From the NCBI RefSeq assembly GCF_000315625.1, contig NW_005434658.1, positions 314,146-369,826 on the forward strand: a stretch of 55,681 bases of DNA. The letters run 5' to 3'. Below are positions 11,620 to 22,050 of this stretch, piece by piece; position 1 is the stretch's first letter, and every line of letters starts with the position of its first letter. The notes under the pieces are model-generated. The model was not told where the DNA came from. It searched no databases and saw only the letters and a program-made list of their open reading frames with translations. The position numbers and the translations under genes were made by a program. The stretch is from Guillardia theta CCMP2712. Its lineage: Eukaryota > Cryptophyceae > Pyrenomonadales > Geminigeraceae.

Positions 11620-12494
11620 TGTTGTATCGAAATCTGGATCCTTTGTGGAGTGGCAGAGCAAAACCGATATTTGGATCTTATCTCAAATATATGTAAATTT
11701 TGACCAAATTTATTTTGAAAATATAATATATTATGAGAAATAATTTCAAACTCAAAGTTCCAAGACCCTCAGTGATAATCCTATGAAACACACATAAACA
11801 GGGTGGTCTCAGTTGTGACTAAATCGATTCAAATCTGATACAGGTCAATTTGAATCAATTCAGTCCATTCCGTCCGATCTCCCCCACCTGGGGAAATTCA
11901 GCACGACTCACAAATATGAGAGAATTTGAGAAAAATGTTGAAATTCTTTTCAACAATTTCAACATTTTTATTTTACAGGAACATGATTTCATTCACCCTA
12001 CCCCTCAGATCTGGAATTTTCTCCCTACACAGCTCCCTACACCTCATCCACAATGGCAGGATACTGCTTGAGAGTGGGTTCATGGCTTCGCTTGTCCGAT
12101 AGCGGCCATGCTGTTCCTACCTGCCATGGCTTCCTTCTCCGATCATACTACGTCGCCCCACCACCGTTTGTTGCCTCCCACCCCCTTGATTCCCTTGTTG
12201 CTACGTCCTGTTTTCCAACGATTCACATCCCCCAACCACCTCCCCTGCCACCTTGCAGCCCACTGATCTCCCGCCTCGTCCTCATGCTGTTCTTGTCTCT
12301 CATGCCGCATGCTGCCGTATGCCAATCTAGTCATTGAAACCCCCTCTACATTTCGGAGATTTCGAATGCAAATGAGTTTACACGAGATAGGGTCGGAATG
12401 AGTATGGACACGCTTGTACAACAGCAAAGTTTTTGAGAGCATAGCTTGTATTTTACATGCATTGTAATCTCATTTCCAGGACCACCTCCAAGAC
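11620..12494. promoter_or_regulatory. Divergent spacer, chalcone-isomerase-like gene / metacaspase
   Basis: AT-rich around 11680-11760 and 11930-11980, with TCACCCTACCCCT at 11993-12005 in the orientation of the metacaspase. No gene seen. An intron in the metacaspase 5' UTR is possible (pyrimidine run and CAG at about 12474-12480). Confidence 0.35.
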
Positions 12495-14012
12495 ATGAAG
12501 AAACTTATAAACAAGCTTGAGAAGGTAACCGGAGTTGATATCGACGGGGATGGCAAGATTGCTGGAAAGCATCAAGTGCACCATGGGCATCATGGGCATC
12601 ATACCGGATACGTTCAGAATGTCCACAACAACACGGGGAATATTGCGCAGCATCCTGCAGCAGGGTACGCACAGGCGCCTGCTGGGACGGAGTGTCTGCC
12701 GGCTGGGTGGGAGAAGAAGTTCGACCCTTCCATCAGGCGTTACTTCTACGTGAACCACAACAACCAGACCACCCAGTGGGAGCCTCCGGCTCAGGCCCAG
12801 CAGGGGTACTACGGCCAGAGCCCAGCCAACAACTCGTGCGGGTCGTGCGGGAGCGTAGTGGAAGCGAACGCGCGCTTCTGCCCCAACTGCGGGACGGCAA
12901 TAAGTGGGTTGGGGGCCCAGCCCAATGCACACCAGCTTCAGTCTCTCTCAGCTCAGTGGAAGCCTACCAACTTCTCCAACTTCCAGATGTACAACAACAA
13001 CGGTACCGTAGGCTACTCGCAGGCCGTCACGCAGCCGGTGAATACTCTGATACACAGCAGCGGCAGGAAGAAAGCTCTTCTGATCGGGATCAACTATGCA
13101 GGGACTCGCAATGCGTTGCGGGGTTGCATCAATGACGTGGAAAACATGCAGCAGCTGCTCCGAAAGGAGGGATTTCGCCGAGAGGAGATGGTGATCCTGA
13201 CAGACGACGGAAGAGGCGATGCGATGCCAACAAGGAACGAAATCCTGCGGGCTTGTCAATGGCTGGTAGCTGGAGCAGGGCTAGGGGACGTCTTGTTCTT
13301 TCACTTCAGCGGTCACGGCTCTCAGCAGCGGGACGACAGCGGGATGGAGTCTGATGGATACAACGAGACCATTGTTCCCTGCGACATGCAGCAGATCGTG
13401 GACGATGAACTGTGGAACAACCTGGTCTTCCCTCTCCCCAGCGGTGTCCGGCTGACCGCTGTGATGGATTGCTGTCACTCGGGGACAGGCCTGGATCTCC
13501 CGTTCACATGGAAGCACAACCGATGGTTGGAGGACGAGAACCCTTCCCACTCTTGCGGAGACGTCCAGCTGTTTTCGGGCTGCCAGGACGACCAGACCTC
13601 GTCGGATGGTGACGTTGAGAAGTTCAAGATCGGCGGGGCCATGACCAACGCCTTCATCCGTGCTTACAATGCCCAGCCCTTCCAGACTTACCCCGAGTTT
13701 CTCAGCCGACTCAAGTCGAACTTGAGGTCTGCAGGTTTCGGTCAGGTTCCTCAGCTCTCGTCGTCTCAGGCCTTCGATGTCAACGAAAAGGTGTTCTCCC
13801 TGGTAGAGGGCATCGTACCCAACACCAATGTCACAATCGGGAGGTTGCAGAGGAGGAAGATTCGCCCCAAGCGCCAATTCTTTGGTATGATGGACGAGTC
13901 AAACGTGATGGCTGCTGGAGCGATGCTTGGTAAGTGCCGCTGGGAGAGGTTGGCTTGTTCTTACCCTGATGCAGGTGGTCTCATGCTGGCTGACGCTCTC
14001 TTCGATTTCTAG
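12495..14012 (+). CDS. Type I metacaspase with WW domain and zinc ribbon
   Basis: Caspase-fold cysteine peptidase (clan CD, C14) expected to cleave after Arg or Lys. Domains in order: a half EF-hand-like loop D15-x-D17-G-D19-G-K-I22; a His-rich linker; a WW domain (about 68-98, W72 and W95); a zinc ribbon with C115, C118, C129 and C132; a linker; and the peptidase domain from about 190. That domain has RKKALLIGINY, catalytic His274 in HFSGHGSQ and catalytic Cys327 in MDCCHSGTGLD. The prodomain therefore combines a proline-ligand reader with a zinc finger, where plant type I enzymes have an LSD1-type finger. A 45-bp intron (13930-13974, GTAAGT...GATGCAG) near the 3' end has length 3n and no stop: spliced, the protein has 490 residues and ends in a Gly/Leu-rich GAMLGGLMLADALFDF; retained, it has 505. 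Convergent with the collagen-like gene, 210 bp away. Confidence 0.95.
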   Translation: MKKLINKLEKVTGVDIDGDGKIAGKHQVHHGHHGHHTGYVQNVHNNTGNIAQHPAAGYAQAPAGTECLPAGWEKKFDPSIRRYFYVNHNNQTTQWEPPAQAQQGYYGQSPANNSCGSCGSVVEANARFCPNCGTAISGLGAQPNAHQLQSLSAQWKPTNFSNFQMYNNNGTVGYSQAVTQPVNTLIHSSGRKKALLIGINYAGTRNALRGCINDVENMQQLLRKEGFRREEMVILTDDGRGDAMPTRNEILRACQWLVAGAGLGDVLFFHFSGHGSQQRDDSGMESDGYNETIVPCDMQQIVDDELWNNLVFPLPSGVRLTAVMDCCHSGTGLDLPFTWKHNRWLEDENPSHSCGDVQLFSGCQDDQTSSDGDVEKFKIGGAMTNAFIRAYNAQPFQTYPEFLSRLKSNLRSAGFGQVPQLSSSQAFDVNEKVFSLVEGIVPNTNVTIGRLQRRKIRPKRQFFGMMDESNVMAAGAMLGKCRWERLACSYPDAGGLMLADALFDF

Positions 14013-14222
14013 AGTGATTTGAAAATTTGATGAGCAAATTAGCTCATGCGATGTAGAATCTTGATAAATTTAGAACACAAATCCCCGTCCCCCTCGAGCG
14101 CGGTTCTTGCAAATGTTTGATTGTTTATACCGACAGCAACATGCAAAAAGGCTTGCTTATCACAACTGACAAGCATAAACTGCCATGCTCGTCTTATCAC
14201 CATAGAGCTGAAAACAATCATG

Positions 14223-16195
14223 TCAATACATTTCCCGGTGCGGAAAACATGATTTCACCTGGCATCTTGGTCTCTGAAAGTTGCTGGGATTGTAGATGAA
14301 ACTGTTCTGGTTAAGCCAGACTCCCACGGGTGCGTCGTGCTGCTCGAAGGACATGAAAGCTTTGAAGTTGCCGCAGAGTCCGCCATATGCATTCTTGTTG
14401 ATCTCATCCCAAGTGGGACGATCTGCAACTTCACGTCAACAGCGACAAATCTCGTCAAGAGCGAGTCACCAGCAAACAGAGACATCAGGGCAGTGGCGTC
14501 ACTCTCAGTGAACCTCATGTCCGGGGTGAAAGCATTGCAGTTCTCTGCGATGACGTCAGCCTCTACCTTGCATACCCCCTCCCCTTGAGGTCCAACCAGG
14601 CACGTTGTCCGCGTTCTCTTCGAGGAGAGCACCCTTGAAGCAGATACCGCGGTACATCTTTCCTTCCATGGCCGAGCAGAGCCTGCTAACAGACTCGCCG
14701 AGGGGTCCAGGAGGTCCCTTGGGTCCCTGGGGGCCCTCGTCGCCAGGAGGTCCCTGTGAGCAGATCGTCAGCTGTGCCTTGCATGAGGAGGAGCATCGTC
14801 TGCCTCTTACCTCAGGCCCAGCAGGTCCATGCATTCCTTCATCTCCCTGGGGGCCCTGCGGTCCCTGACGCCCTTTTGGACCCTACGTAGCGGAACTCGT
14901 CAGCTCAGGTCCAGCTCATAGCTTCTCCACTGTGGTCTCCTCGACTCACCGGGATGCCCTTTGGTCCAGGAGGGCCCTGAGGTCCAGGATTTCCAGGCTG
15001 GAGGGAGGGAAATAAGTACAACCCCCCTGTGCTGCATGAAAGAAAATTACCTTGCCAGGAGCACCGTCCTCTCCTGGAATGCCAGGGCGACCAGGAGGGC
15101 CCTCAGGACCAGTCTTCGTCTTGAGGTGGGACACGATCTCCTTGTACTGCTGTCCCTTCTTGAAGATCCTGTCCTTGATCTTCTGGATGACCGTTTGCAT
15201 CTTTCTGTCATACTTGTCCACCATTTCCCTCTGCGCAAGACCATCAAGCAAGTTCGAAATCAAGCTTCAGCACTCGGAACGAGTGCAAGGCAAACAATGC
15301 AAGAGGATAGTTGAAGTGGATCCAACCTGCTGCTCCTGAATGTCCTTAGCCTTGTCGTTGTCCTTCTCAAGCTTGTGTTCCAGTTTCTGGCAGACAAACA
15401 AGTCAAAACATCGCTGAAGGCAATGCCGACAGGACGACCTTGATCTTCTTCTCTTGCTCGATGCACTCCTTGCATACGGGAACCTTGAGCGGTCTTGGTC
15501 CAATGGTGATAACATTGGGCTGTGCTGGCTCTCCATGATCCGGCAGCTCAACGGGTAGCTCGAAGGACAGAGGGACAGACTCCGGTGCTGCATCGGTGTT
15601 GGTCGCCATGGTTCCTTCAACCTCGTATTCCTGGTCGAGCTTCTGTCCTTTGGCAAGCTTGATTTGCTTCTTCATCACTGCCTTCTGAAGCAATTGCGTG
15701 CTCCTCTGCCTGTTCCCGTAATGGGACAAGCCTGTAGGTGCATGGTGACAACGCAGCAGGTCCAGAAACTGACAAAAAATAGAGAAGTGCACAACACCAT
15801 AGCATCAATGTTGCAAAGCATGCAAAAGGGATCACATCATTGGACGATTTCTTCACAGTCCACATCCTGCGCTGCTTGCTGACACATAAGGACAGCAAAC
15901 ACCATGGAGCATCAGAAGTTCTAGGAGGGCTGCTGGCAGGAAGGACATTCCTCGCACATACAAACAACACAGACAGCACACACAAGAGATAGGATAACAG
16001 CACAGACAGGAGATGATAGAAATTTCTCAAGTTCTGACATGCCTCACCTGCGATGATCATCAACAACCCCAGTGCTCCCAGCGCAGCTGCCGCCATCCCC
16101 AGTGCCCGCGCCGAACGGCCCATGGCTCGTTGGCTCTTCGTGAGCAATCGGGCTTGAGTGGGGACGAGGGCTGGGTGGATGGGTTGGTCCCTCAT
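14223..16195 (-). CDS. Membrane-anchored collagen-like protein
   Basis: Nine minus-strand exons close in phase: 16123 (or 16195)-16048, 15731-15439, 15386-15327, 15230-15051, 14997-14950, 14882-14811, 14753-14604, 14560-14470 and 14422-14223. They give 389 residues from the ATG at 16123 and 413 from the in-frame ATG at 16195. Seen in order: a short basic head; one hydrophobic helix ([17 protein letters not shown]) that suggests type II topology; a charged stretch with predicted coiled coil ([15 protein letters not shown], then a Lys/Gln-rich helix); 27 consecutive Gly-X-Y triplets without interruption; and a C-terminal domain of about 110 residues with about seven Cys and aromatic patches ([18 protein letters not shown]) that I do not recognise. 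The triplets span four exons whose introns all lie between triplets in phase 0. The layout resembles animal transmembrane collagens, where a coiled coil nucleates the triple helix. The 43-bp intron 14603-14561 is the least sure junction. Confidence 0.85.
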
Positions 16196-16482
16196 ACCGC
16201 ACGAACATGTTGGTTACAAGAAACAATAATACAGGCCTGCCTCAAATATTATATAATAAAATGTAAAAGGCAGTGTTTATTGTTAAGAAGCTCAAAATTA
16301 GTTCGGTAAAAACGAGGCGGGGGCAGCAGGACCAGGAGGAATCCGCAATGGCTTCGCCGATGGAGGTAAGGAAGTTGCTGTGGAGGCAGGAGGGAGGAAT
16401 CAACTGAAGATTCTCTTGATGCTGGTTATGTGTGATAACGATATGCAGCAGTGGGGAATGGGATGAGGAAGAGGAAGAAGGA

Positions 16483-17836
16483 ATGTTGAGAGAAGAGGTT
16501 GGATGGAGAAAGAACTATTACAGACAACCGCGGTCTGATTCTTCCGGTCTGATTCTTCCTCAGATTTTGCAGTTTGTAGCATCGGACCCTGCATTGAGAA
16601 GCATAGGAAAAATCATAGCAACGCTGTTAGTTTCCTTGTTTTCAATCAGCCTCATGCTCAAGAGGACTGGGAGTGGCTACTGGCTAGCACCAAAGACGTC
16701 GAAGTCGAAGAGGGCCTGTGAGTTGTGGTTCTTGGTCTATGGATGTTTCTGGATATCTTGCTTTGGTATCATCATCGCTCTGCGTCTGTACGACGATTTC
16801 GATAGGAAGGACTACTTTCTAGTGTGCGGCGGGCTTATGCTTCCCCTCCTCCTGCAACCCGTCTTGTTTCCCAAGATCACGGCGGATGACGGCCGTCCTC
16901 TCCTGGAGAGACATTCCTTCAAAGCCAACGTATGGATCTTTATCTTTGGATTCATTGGCAACTACTGGTGACACCACTTACTCTTGCAAGAGGCTGATCG
17001 TTGACTTGCTGCACAACAGGTACACACACTACTTCTACAACGTTCTGAAAGCATCCTACACGATGAAGAGCTGGGATGTGAACGGAGTTCCCATTCCCAT
17101 GTTCTTTGCTACGCATTTCTACTTCACGTTTTATCATGCCCTGTCAAACATGGCAATTAGAAAAGCTGTCTCGACGTACGAAAACAGCTTTGCAAGAACC
17201 ATTTACCTCATGCTGCTCATATTCACCATGTCATATATCACGGCATTCATGGAAGCCTTGACTATTTCGGGGTGACAGCTGCTTGGATTATTTTGCTCCT
17301 GCTCATGACCCACGATTCAGATTTTCCTGCTACTCCTTTGCAGACCGACACATGGCGTGGATACTTGGCTCAGCGTTCTACGGGTGTGATAACATGTGGT
17401 ATTTCTGTCGCTCGATGTGACAAGCTTGTGCCCATAGGATATACTTCATTGTCTCATTCCCAATGTATTACCGAGTGGATGAACTCAAAGTGCCTCACTC
17501 TGCATTCCAAGCTGCCATCGAGAGTTTGGCATCGGTAAGACAAAGTGCTAGCAGTCATGTGGTGTTTTTACTCACACCCTTACCCTCAGGGTATGATGGT
17601 CCTTTGTCTGCTAGACTTTGTTCGAGTTTATCTGAATCTAGTGAGTTGTGTTCAATTTTTCTTTCATCTAATTCATATCTCTCGTCTCCGGGAGCATTGC
17701 ACCTTTGAGGTGGAATAGAATTGGAGTTTAATGATTCTCTTTCTGTTTGAAACAGGATCTGGAATTTCGCCTCAATCGACCCTGCAAGCTTGATGGATCG
17801 TTGACTTGCGCTCCTTTCACTGGACAGATATGTTAA
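16483..17836 (+). CDS. CPI1: Cycloeucalenol cycloisomerase (cyclopropyl sterol isomerase)
   Basis: Integral membrane enzyme of phytosterol synthesis. It opens the 9,19-cyclopropane ring of cycloeucalenol to give obtusifoliol, so its presence implies a cycloartenol-based sterol route. Exons: 16483-16967, 17020-17271, 17321-17383, 17438-17534, 17590-17640 and 17756-17836, which give 342 residues in phase (plant enzymes are about 280). Seen: SKRACELWFLVYGCFW; a run of membrane helices; KANVWIFIFGFIGNYW then YTHYFYNVLKASYTMKSWDV, the family's most conserved block; VPIPMFFATHFYFTFYHALSN; SFADRHMAW; and IYFIVSFPMYYRVDE. The start is unsure: the ATG at 16483 is in frame, but a small upstream exon starting at 16348 (MASPME, followed by GTAAGG) may exist, and I could not join it in phase. 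The head is divergent from the collagen-like gene, and the tail is 84 bp from the next convergent gene. Confidence 0.93.
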
Positions 17837-17920
17837 ATTCTCACTCTCAAAATGTTTATTGAAAAGATCGGTTGTACTCACGACTTTCCCTTGAACATAT
17901 ATTGCGAAGGCTACCACCTC

Positions 17921-18955
17921 CTAAATGTCTTGTTCCAACAACTCGTTGATCACTGCCAGCCGCTCCCCGCGCCGCAGCTCGAAGTTCACGTCATCTCCTC
18001 CCAGCACCTGATAGATCAGCTTCGCGTCCTTGCGCGCAGCATTCGCAAGCACCACAACTACCAGCCCCTCGTTCGCCATCTGCTGGGAGATGTGGCTGAT
18101 TCTCTCCTCCGCTGCTTCCGGCAGAGCTCGATGCAGCAGCTTGGTGAGATCTGCGACGACTTCATCGAGCTTCTCGTCCCTTACCCCTTCCCTGTGATCT
18201 TTCTTTACGTGAAGGTGGCTCTCGGCCTCGGACGCGATGATTCTGCCCTGTCGTGCTGCTTCTGCCTTCGCCTCCTTCCCCCAGAAGAGGCCCAATGTCG
18301 AAAACATGCCCCACCCACTGTACTGGATCGGCATGAGAACGCTCATTGTGTAGCCGAAATGAAGCACAGTCGTCAAGAAGATGGCTCCCGTCGCAATCGT
18401 TGCCGTCCAGGCCGCCCAGGCATCATCGCGCAGCCATTGTGCCAGCACCCCAAGCGCAACAAGCAGCACACAGCTCAAAAACGTCGAGACGAAATAAATC
18501 ATGGTCAACCCCTCGGACTTGCTCAGGATCCCATAAAGTGTCGAGGGCATCTCCGCAGCGATAGCCAGCAGGATGTAGGTGGTGAACATCACGTTGAGAG
18601 CGTTGATCGTCATGCACAGCTCGGCCAGCAGGTTGAAGCAGTTGGCAAGCGTCCTCTTGTCTGCACTGATGCTCGAGACGTCTACCGGAGTCAGCGAGAC
18701 ACTGGTGACTCCCGAGAGGATGAGAGCTGCCATGAGGTTTACGTTGGAGTACATGGCCATGGTCCGGTCTACCACGTACTCTGCAGGGACCCTGAGCAGC
18801 TGCTTGAATGTTGGGTTATGCAGGTAAAACTTCGGATTTCTGAGATCACAAAGGATCTTCTCGAAATCTTCTGGTATGCTGATCTTAGCCTGCAGCGAGT
18901 TTTCCCTTTCGCTGTCATGCCCAACAGTTTCAGGTTGGTGTATCGAATCAATCAT
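17921..18955 (-). CDS. Multi-pass membrane protein, paralog A of an inverted pair
   Basis: Intronless, 344 residues, no known family. A soluble N-terminal part of about 75 residues with LRNPKFYLHNPTFKQLLRVP is followed by about four hydrophobic helices (near residues 72-92, 110-133, 146-172 and 182-205). The C-terminal half is a charged amphipathic region that ends LAVINELLEQDI. It is nearly identical to the plus-strand gene at 25839-26945, but differs in the N-terminus, in the third helix region and in a short stretch after EAESHL. The helix count and the long cytoplasmic-looking tail are all that can be said. Convergent with CPI1. Confidence 0.8.
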   Translation of the reverse strand: MIDSIHQPETVGHDSERENSLQAKISIPEDFEKILCDLRNPKFYLHNPTFKQLLRVPAEYVVDRTMAMYSNVNLMAALILSGVTSVSLTPVDVSSISADKRTLANCFNLLAELCMTINALNVMFTTYILLAIAAEMPSTLYGILSKSEGLTMIYFVSTFLSCVLLVALGVLAQWLRDDAWAAWTATIATGAIFLTTVLHFGYTMSVLMPIQYSGWGMFSTLGLFWGKEAKAEAARQGRIIASEAESHLHVKKDHREGVRDEKLDEVVADLTKLLHRALPEAAEERISHISQQMANEGLVVVVLANAARKDAKLIYQVLGGDDVNFELRRGERLAVINELLEQDI

Positions 18956-20051
18956 CGGGTACGATGGAAGTTAGTACCACGAGGAAATCCAGTACGTTCT
19001 GGTCGTTCAAGCATCATGAGCACGGGCGACAAATTCATATGATCTCTCGATCGACGTGTGCCATTTCGTCTCTCATGCCACAACTAACGCCCGCATCATG
19101 GCATTATATTGCTTTCGTTGTATTCCCATTTCCGTCCGGCGTGTGCAAAACAAATTTAGCTTACGGAGATGAATATCAAATAGATTAGCTGAGTTTTTAA
19201 ACCGCAAGATAGAAGTGTAGTAAATAAGGTAACTTTGTTTTAGTCAAATTACGTCATCACAAAAAGGTTGCTCAGCACGATGGTGAAGAAGCCTGAAATC
19301 GAGATTTTTAAAAGAAGTTTTAGAATGGGTGGACTTTACTTTATATTTCAAATTTACATCAGTAATTTGATAAATATTTTCGAAACGTGCCAATCAGGAT
19401 TTTCACAACCGTGCCCGAATCGGGTGGGTCCCACTGGTCATTGAGCTAATAGTACCCCTCATTTTCCTAAAACTGAATGGGATAATGGAGGGTAGGTACA
19501 ATTGACAATACCTCCCCTCCACGTCCTCGGACTTACATGGACCCTCCCCACTTCCTACCTCTCGTCGACGGTAAAACCACCCCTCATACTAGCACCCCCT
19601 TCCGGGCTGGATATGCGCAGGCCAGTAACGATGCTGTGAAGGGAGCGAGGCGCTTCTTCACGTTCCCTCCGGTCCTCTCCTCCTTCAGGCCTCCTTTGTC
19701 CATCTTCTCATTACCTGTGTTCACTCCTAGTCCTTTCATTGTGTCTCCAGGTCAAACTCATCTGAACCACCCTTGACCTCGACTGCCGCTGTGCTGGCTG
19801 CAAGGCAGAGGCTTTGTTTGAATCTGTAACAATAATCGGTTACTCTTCCAAGCGCTGTCTGAATCAGTCGCCTTGACATGAAAATACTTTGTTCCTTCGA
19901 TAAAGAGTTTTTATCGCTTCCTCCAAGCGAAAAGGTTTGAAGGAACAAATCAAAACAAAACCATCTTTACACTGCACGACAAGGCCAGTGTAAGAATTTA
20001 GCAGCGGCAGTCTCAATCCATTTTTCAATTAATCTATAGATGAATTGACAT
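18956..20051. other. Intergenic spacer between divergent membrane-protein genes
   Basis: No gene seen. It is AT-rich at 19140-19400. An AGTACCCCTCATTTT tract lies at about 19450 and a GGAGGGTAGGTAC tract at about 19487, followed by CCTCCCCTCC. Confidence 0.35.
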
Positions 20052-21296
20052 TTGATCTGCTTATTGCGATTTCGATTGAGGGCTTATTCCTTTCGTCCAC
20101 TTTTGAACAAAACACTGAGCAGCAGATTTCGGTCAGTTAAATCCTCTTGGGAAGTCCATGAGTTAGGAAACTGTTCTACTCGGCACCTGGCAAGATACAA
20201 AATGCCTCGCCCGGCACTTGAGCAATCCCGGAGAAGTCGCCCCACCGATCACGTGGCAAGGACGAGAGGGAACACAAGAAGGCGGAGCAGCTTGTTGAGT
20301 TTGGCAGTTCCAGCAGAGCATTTCTGCTGCGGATGTTGCACTCCACTGGCAAGAGCAGTGACGTACACATGTTACTTGATGATCTTTTACACTGTACACA
20401 ATGTCACAATATTTGCGATTCAGCATCTATCAAACGATTCTGCTGGCCCTCACCGGTTGCAGTGGTCAACCGCGCTCCAGTGGATTCTGTTGCTACTTCG
20501 GATTTTTGACATTTTCGGTTACACTGTTGGTGTGTTTGCAGTAAGGAACAGGGATCTGTGGAAAGCGAAGATTTTTTACATCTCCCTAATTATTGGAGCG
20601 ATCCTGAGAACAGCTTACTGGATAACACATTTGATTACAATTAACAAGTATTGTGCGGAAGTGCCCTCTTCAAACTGTCATTCCAGCAATTTTACAGATG
20701 GGATGTGGAATTTGGTGGTAGCAGTGATCCTCTACAATTACCTTGCGTACATTGCGTGGTCCTTCAGAATCCGCTTGGAGGACGGCAGTGCCTACGGTGT
20801 GATACGACAACCTCAAACAGGGGAGTACATTTTTGGGGTTTCCAGTGAGTTGTATCGAGCATCATCGCTGATTCACCATCGGCCGCAAATTCCGATGCTT
20901 GTCGTTTACGCTCGTCCTTTCGGGGAGTATCTTCACAGCAAGGTCGAGCCTGCGTTGGGTGAGACAGGCGGATCTCTTTGGATGTATTGTCGCTGACTGA
21001 GCATTGTAGGGATGCCTTTGACGGACCGTCCATTGGAGACATCAAGACAAGAGGCTGTTCTGGGACGTGCAGCATGGCCCGCACCAGTGTCGTCTGTGGA
21101 CATGGATGGCCATGGATTGAGCAGCGATGCCATGGAGGCAGGACGAGATGTGGATTATTCGTCGTCGGACGACATGTAAGCTATCATGTTTGTGACTCGT
21201 GACCTCACTTTTCAATTGACTTTCTCTTGTTGCTCCAGGTATTCTTTGGAGATTGTTGGGCTGTCGAATCAACAAATCGAGGAGAGGTTGAATTAA
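20052..21296 (+). CDS. Cys-motif four-helix membrane protein
   Basis: Three exons in phase: 20052-20958, 21010-21175 and 21239-21296. The long frame starts at 20052, but the ATG at about 20202 (MPRPALEQSRRS) gives a more usual basic start. A cluster FCCGCCTPLARAV directly precedes the first of about four helices (YTCYLMIFYTVHNVTIFAI, WILLLLRIFDIFGYTVGVF, IFYISLIIGAILRTAYWI and LVVAVILYNYLAYIAW). Between helices 3 and 4 is a loop with two Cys (KYCAEVPSSNCHSS). The tail is Ser/Asp-rich and ends QQIEERLN. The layout recalls small tetraspan proteins with a membrane-proximal Cys motif common in protists (palmitoylation is possible), but I cannot name a family. Confidence 0.75.
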
Positions 21297-21439
21297 GTTT
21301 TTCCTGATGGCTTTCAGGAGAGACTCAGTTATTTTTTTTCCACCGTGGCATGTCACAGTTTTGTTTTGGAACGCATCTCGATAACTGCTCTAGGCAGTCT
21401 ATCCTCTCAGTTTTCGCCGGTTATTTTCATTGGTACCGT

Positions 21440-22050
21440 GATTTACACTGTGATTCGCAGTCGAAAGGTTCAGTGAGAGCGCTCTGATCACTGTCAATGA
21501 TTGACTCTCAGTGTGACGGCCCGCTTTGTTTCACGGTGGCTTGTTATAATCCTTGCCCATAAATGAAGTTGCTACCAAGCTGACCGATTCCATGGGCCGC
21601 ATGCCACGCGCGCCGACCGTCACCGTTAAGTTCCGGGCCCCTCGTCACGGTGGCAACCGTTGAACTTCCGAACTCCGCCCGGCCCGGCCGTTCCGAAACT
21701 TGAAACCAAATTGGGCCCGGCGGCGCACCGCGGTGACGGTGACCGTGCGCTGCCGGGGCCCGGCCCCCCGGGCCACTGGCACTTGGCCGGGCTGACACTG
21801 GCTCGGAGTCACCGATAATGATGACTCAGTGAGCTAGCACTTAATTATAATCATGAATCGACTCTCCTGATTGTCCTCGTACTGATTTTTGACTTAACTT
21901 TGAGTAAAGAATCCTACGTGAGGACTACGGCTCAGTGAATGCTGCCGCGCCCCCGGGCCCACCCCACGCCCCCGGGCCCACCCCACGCCGCCCCGGCGGC
22001 CCCCGCCCCGGGCCGCCGGGCCGCAGGCCGGGCCGGGGCCAGGGGGGGGA
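21440..22050. repeat. GC-rich islands B (two blocks)
   Basis: Two GC-rich blocks, about 21580-21800 and 21945-22050, with GGCCCGG/CCGGGCC words, an imperfect repeat of CCCCGGGCCCACCCCACGCC at about 21953-21990, and no believable coding. CTCCTGATTGTCCTC at 21864-21878 recurs exactly in island D (44441-44455). The block GTTGAACTTCCGAACTCCG near 21659 is, as its complement, close to a block in island F near 51055. Confidence 0.5.

Noticed and set aside
13281-13877. A 198-codon antisense frame inside the metacaspase
   Set aside because: Shadow of the catalytic domain; the sense frame holds the active-site motifs.
16016-16777. Long antisense frames opposite both inverted membrane paralogs (about 18000-19040 plus, 26016-26777 minus) and opposite the collagen gene
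   Set aside because: They mirror conserved coding sequence with low stop density. Both paralogs show the same shadow, and neither shadow has a domain.
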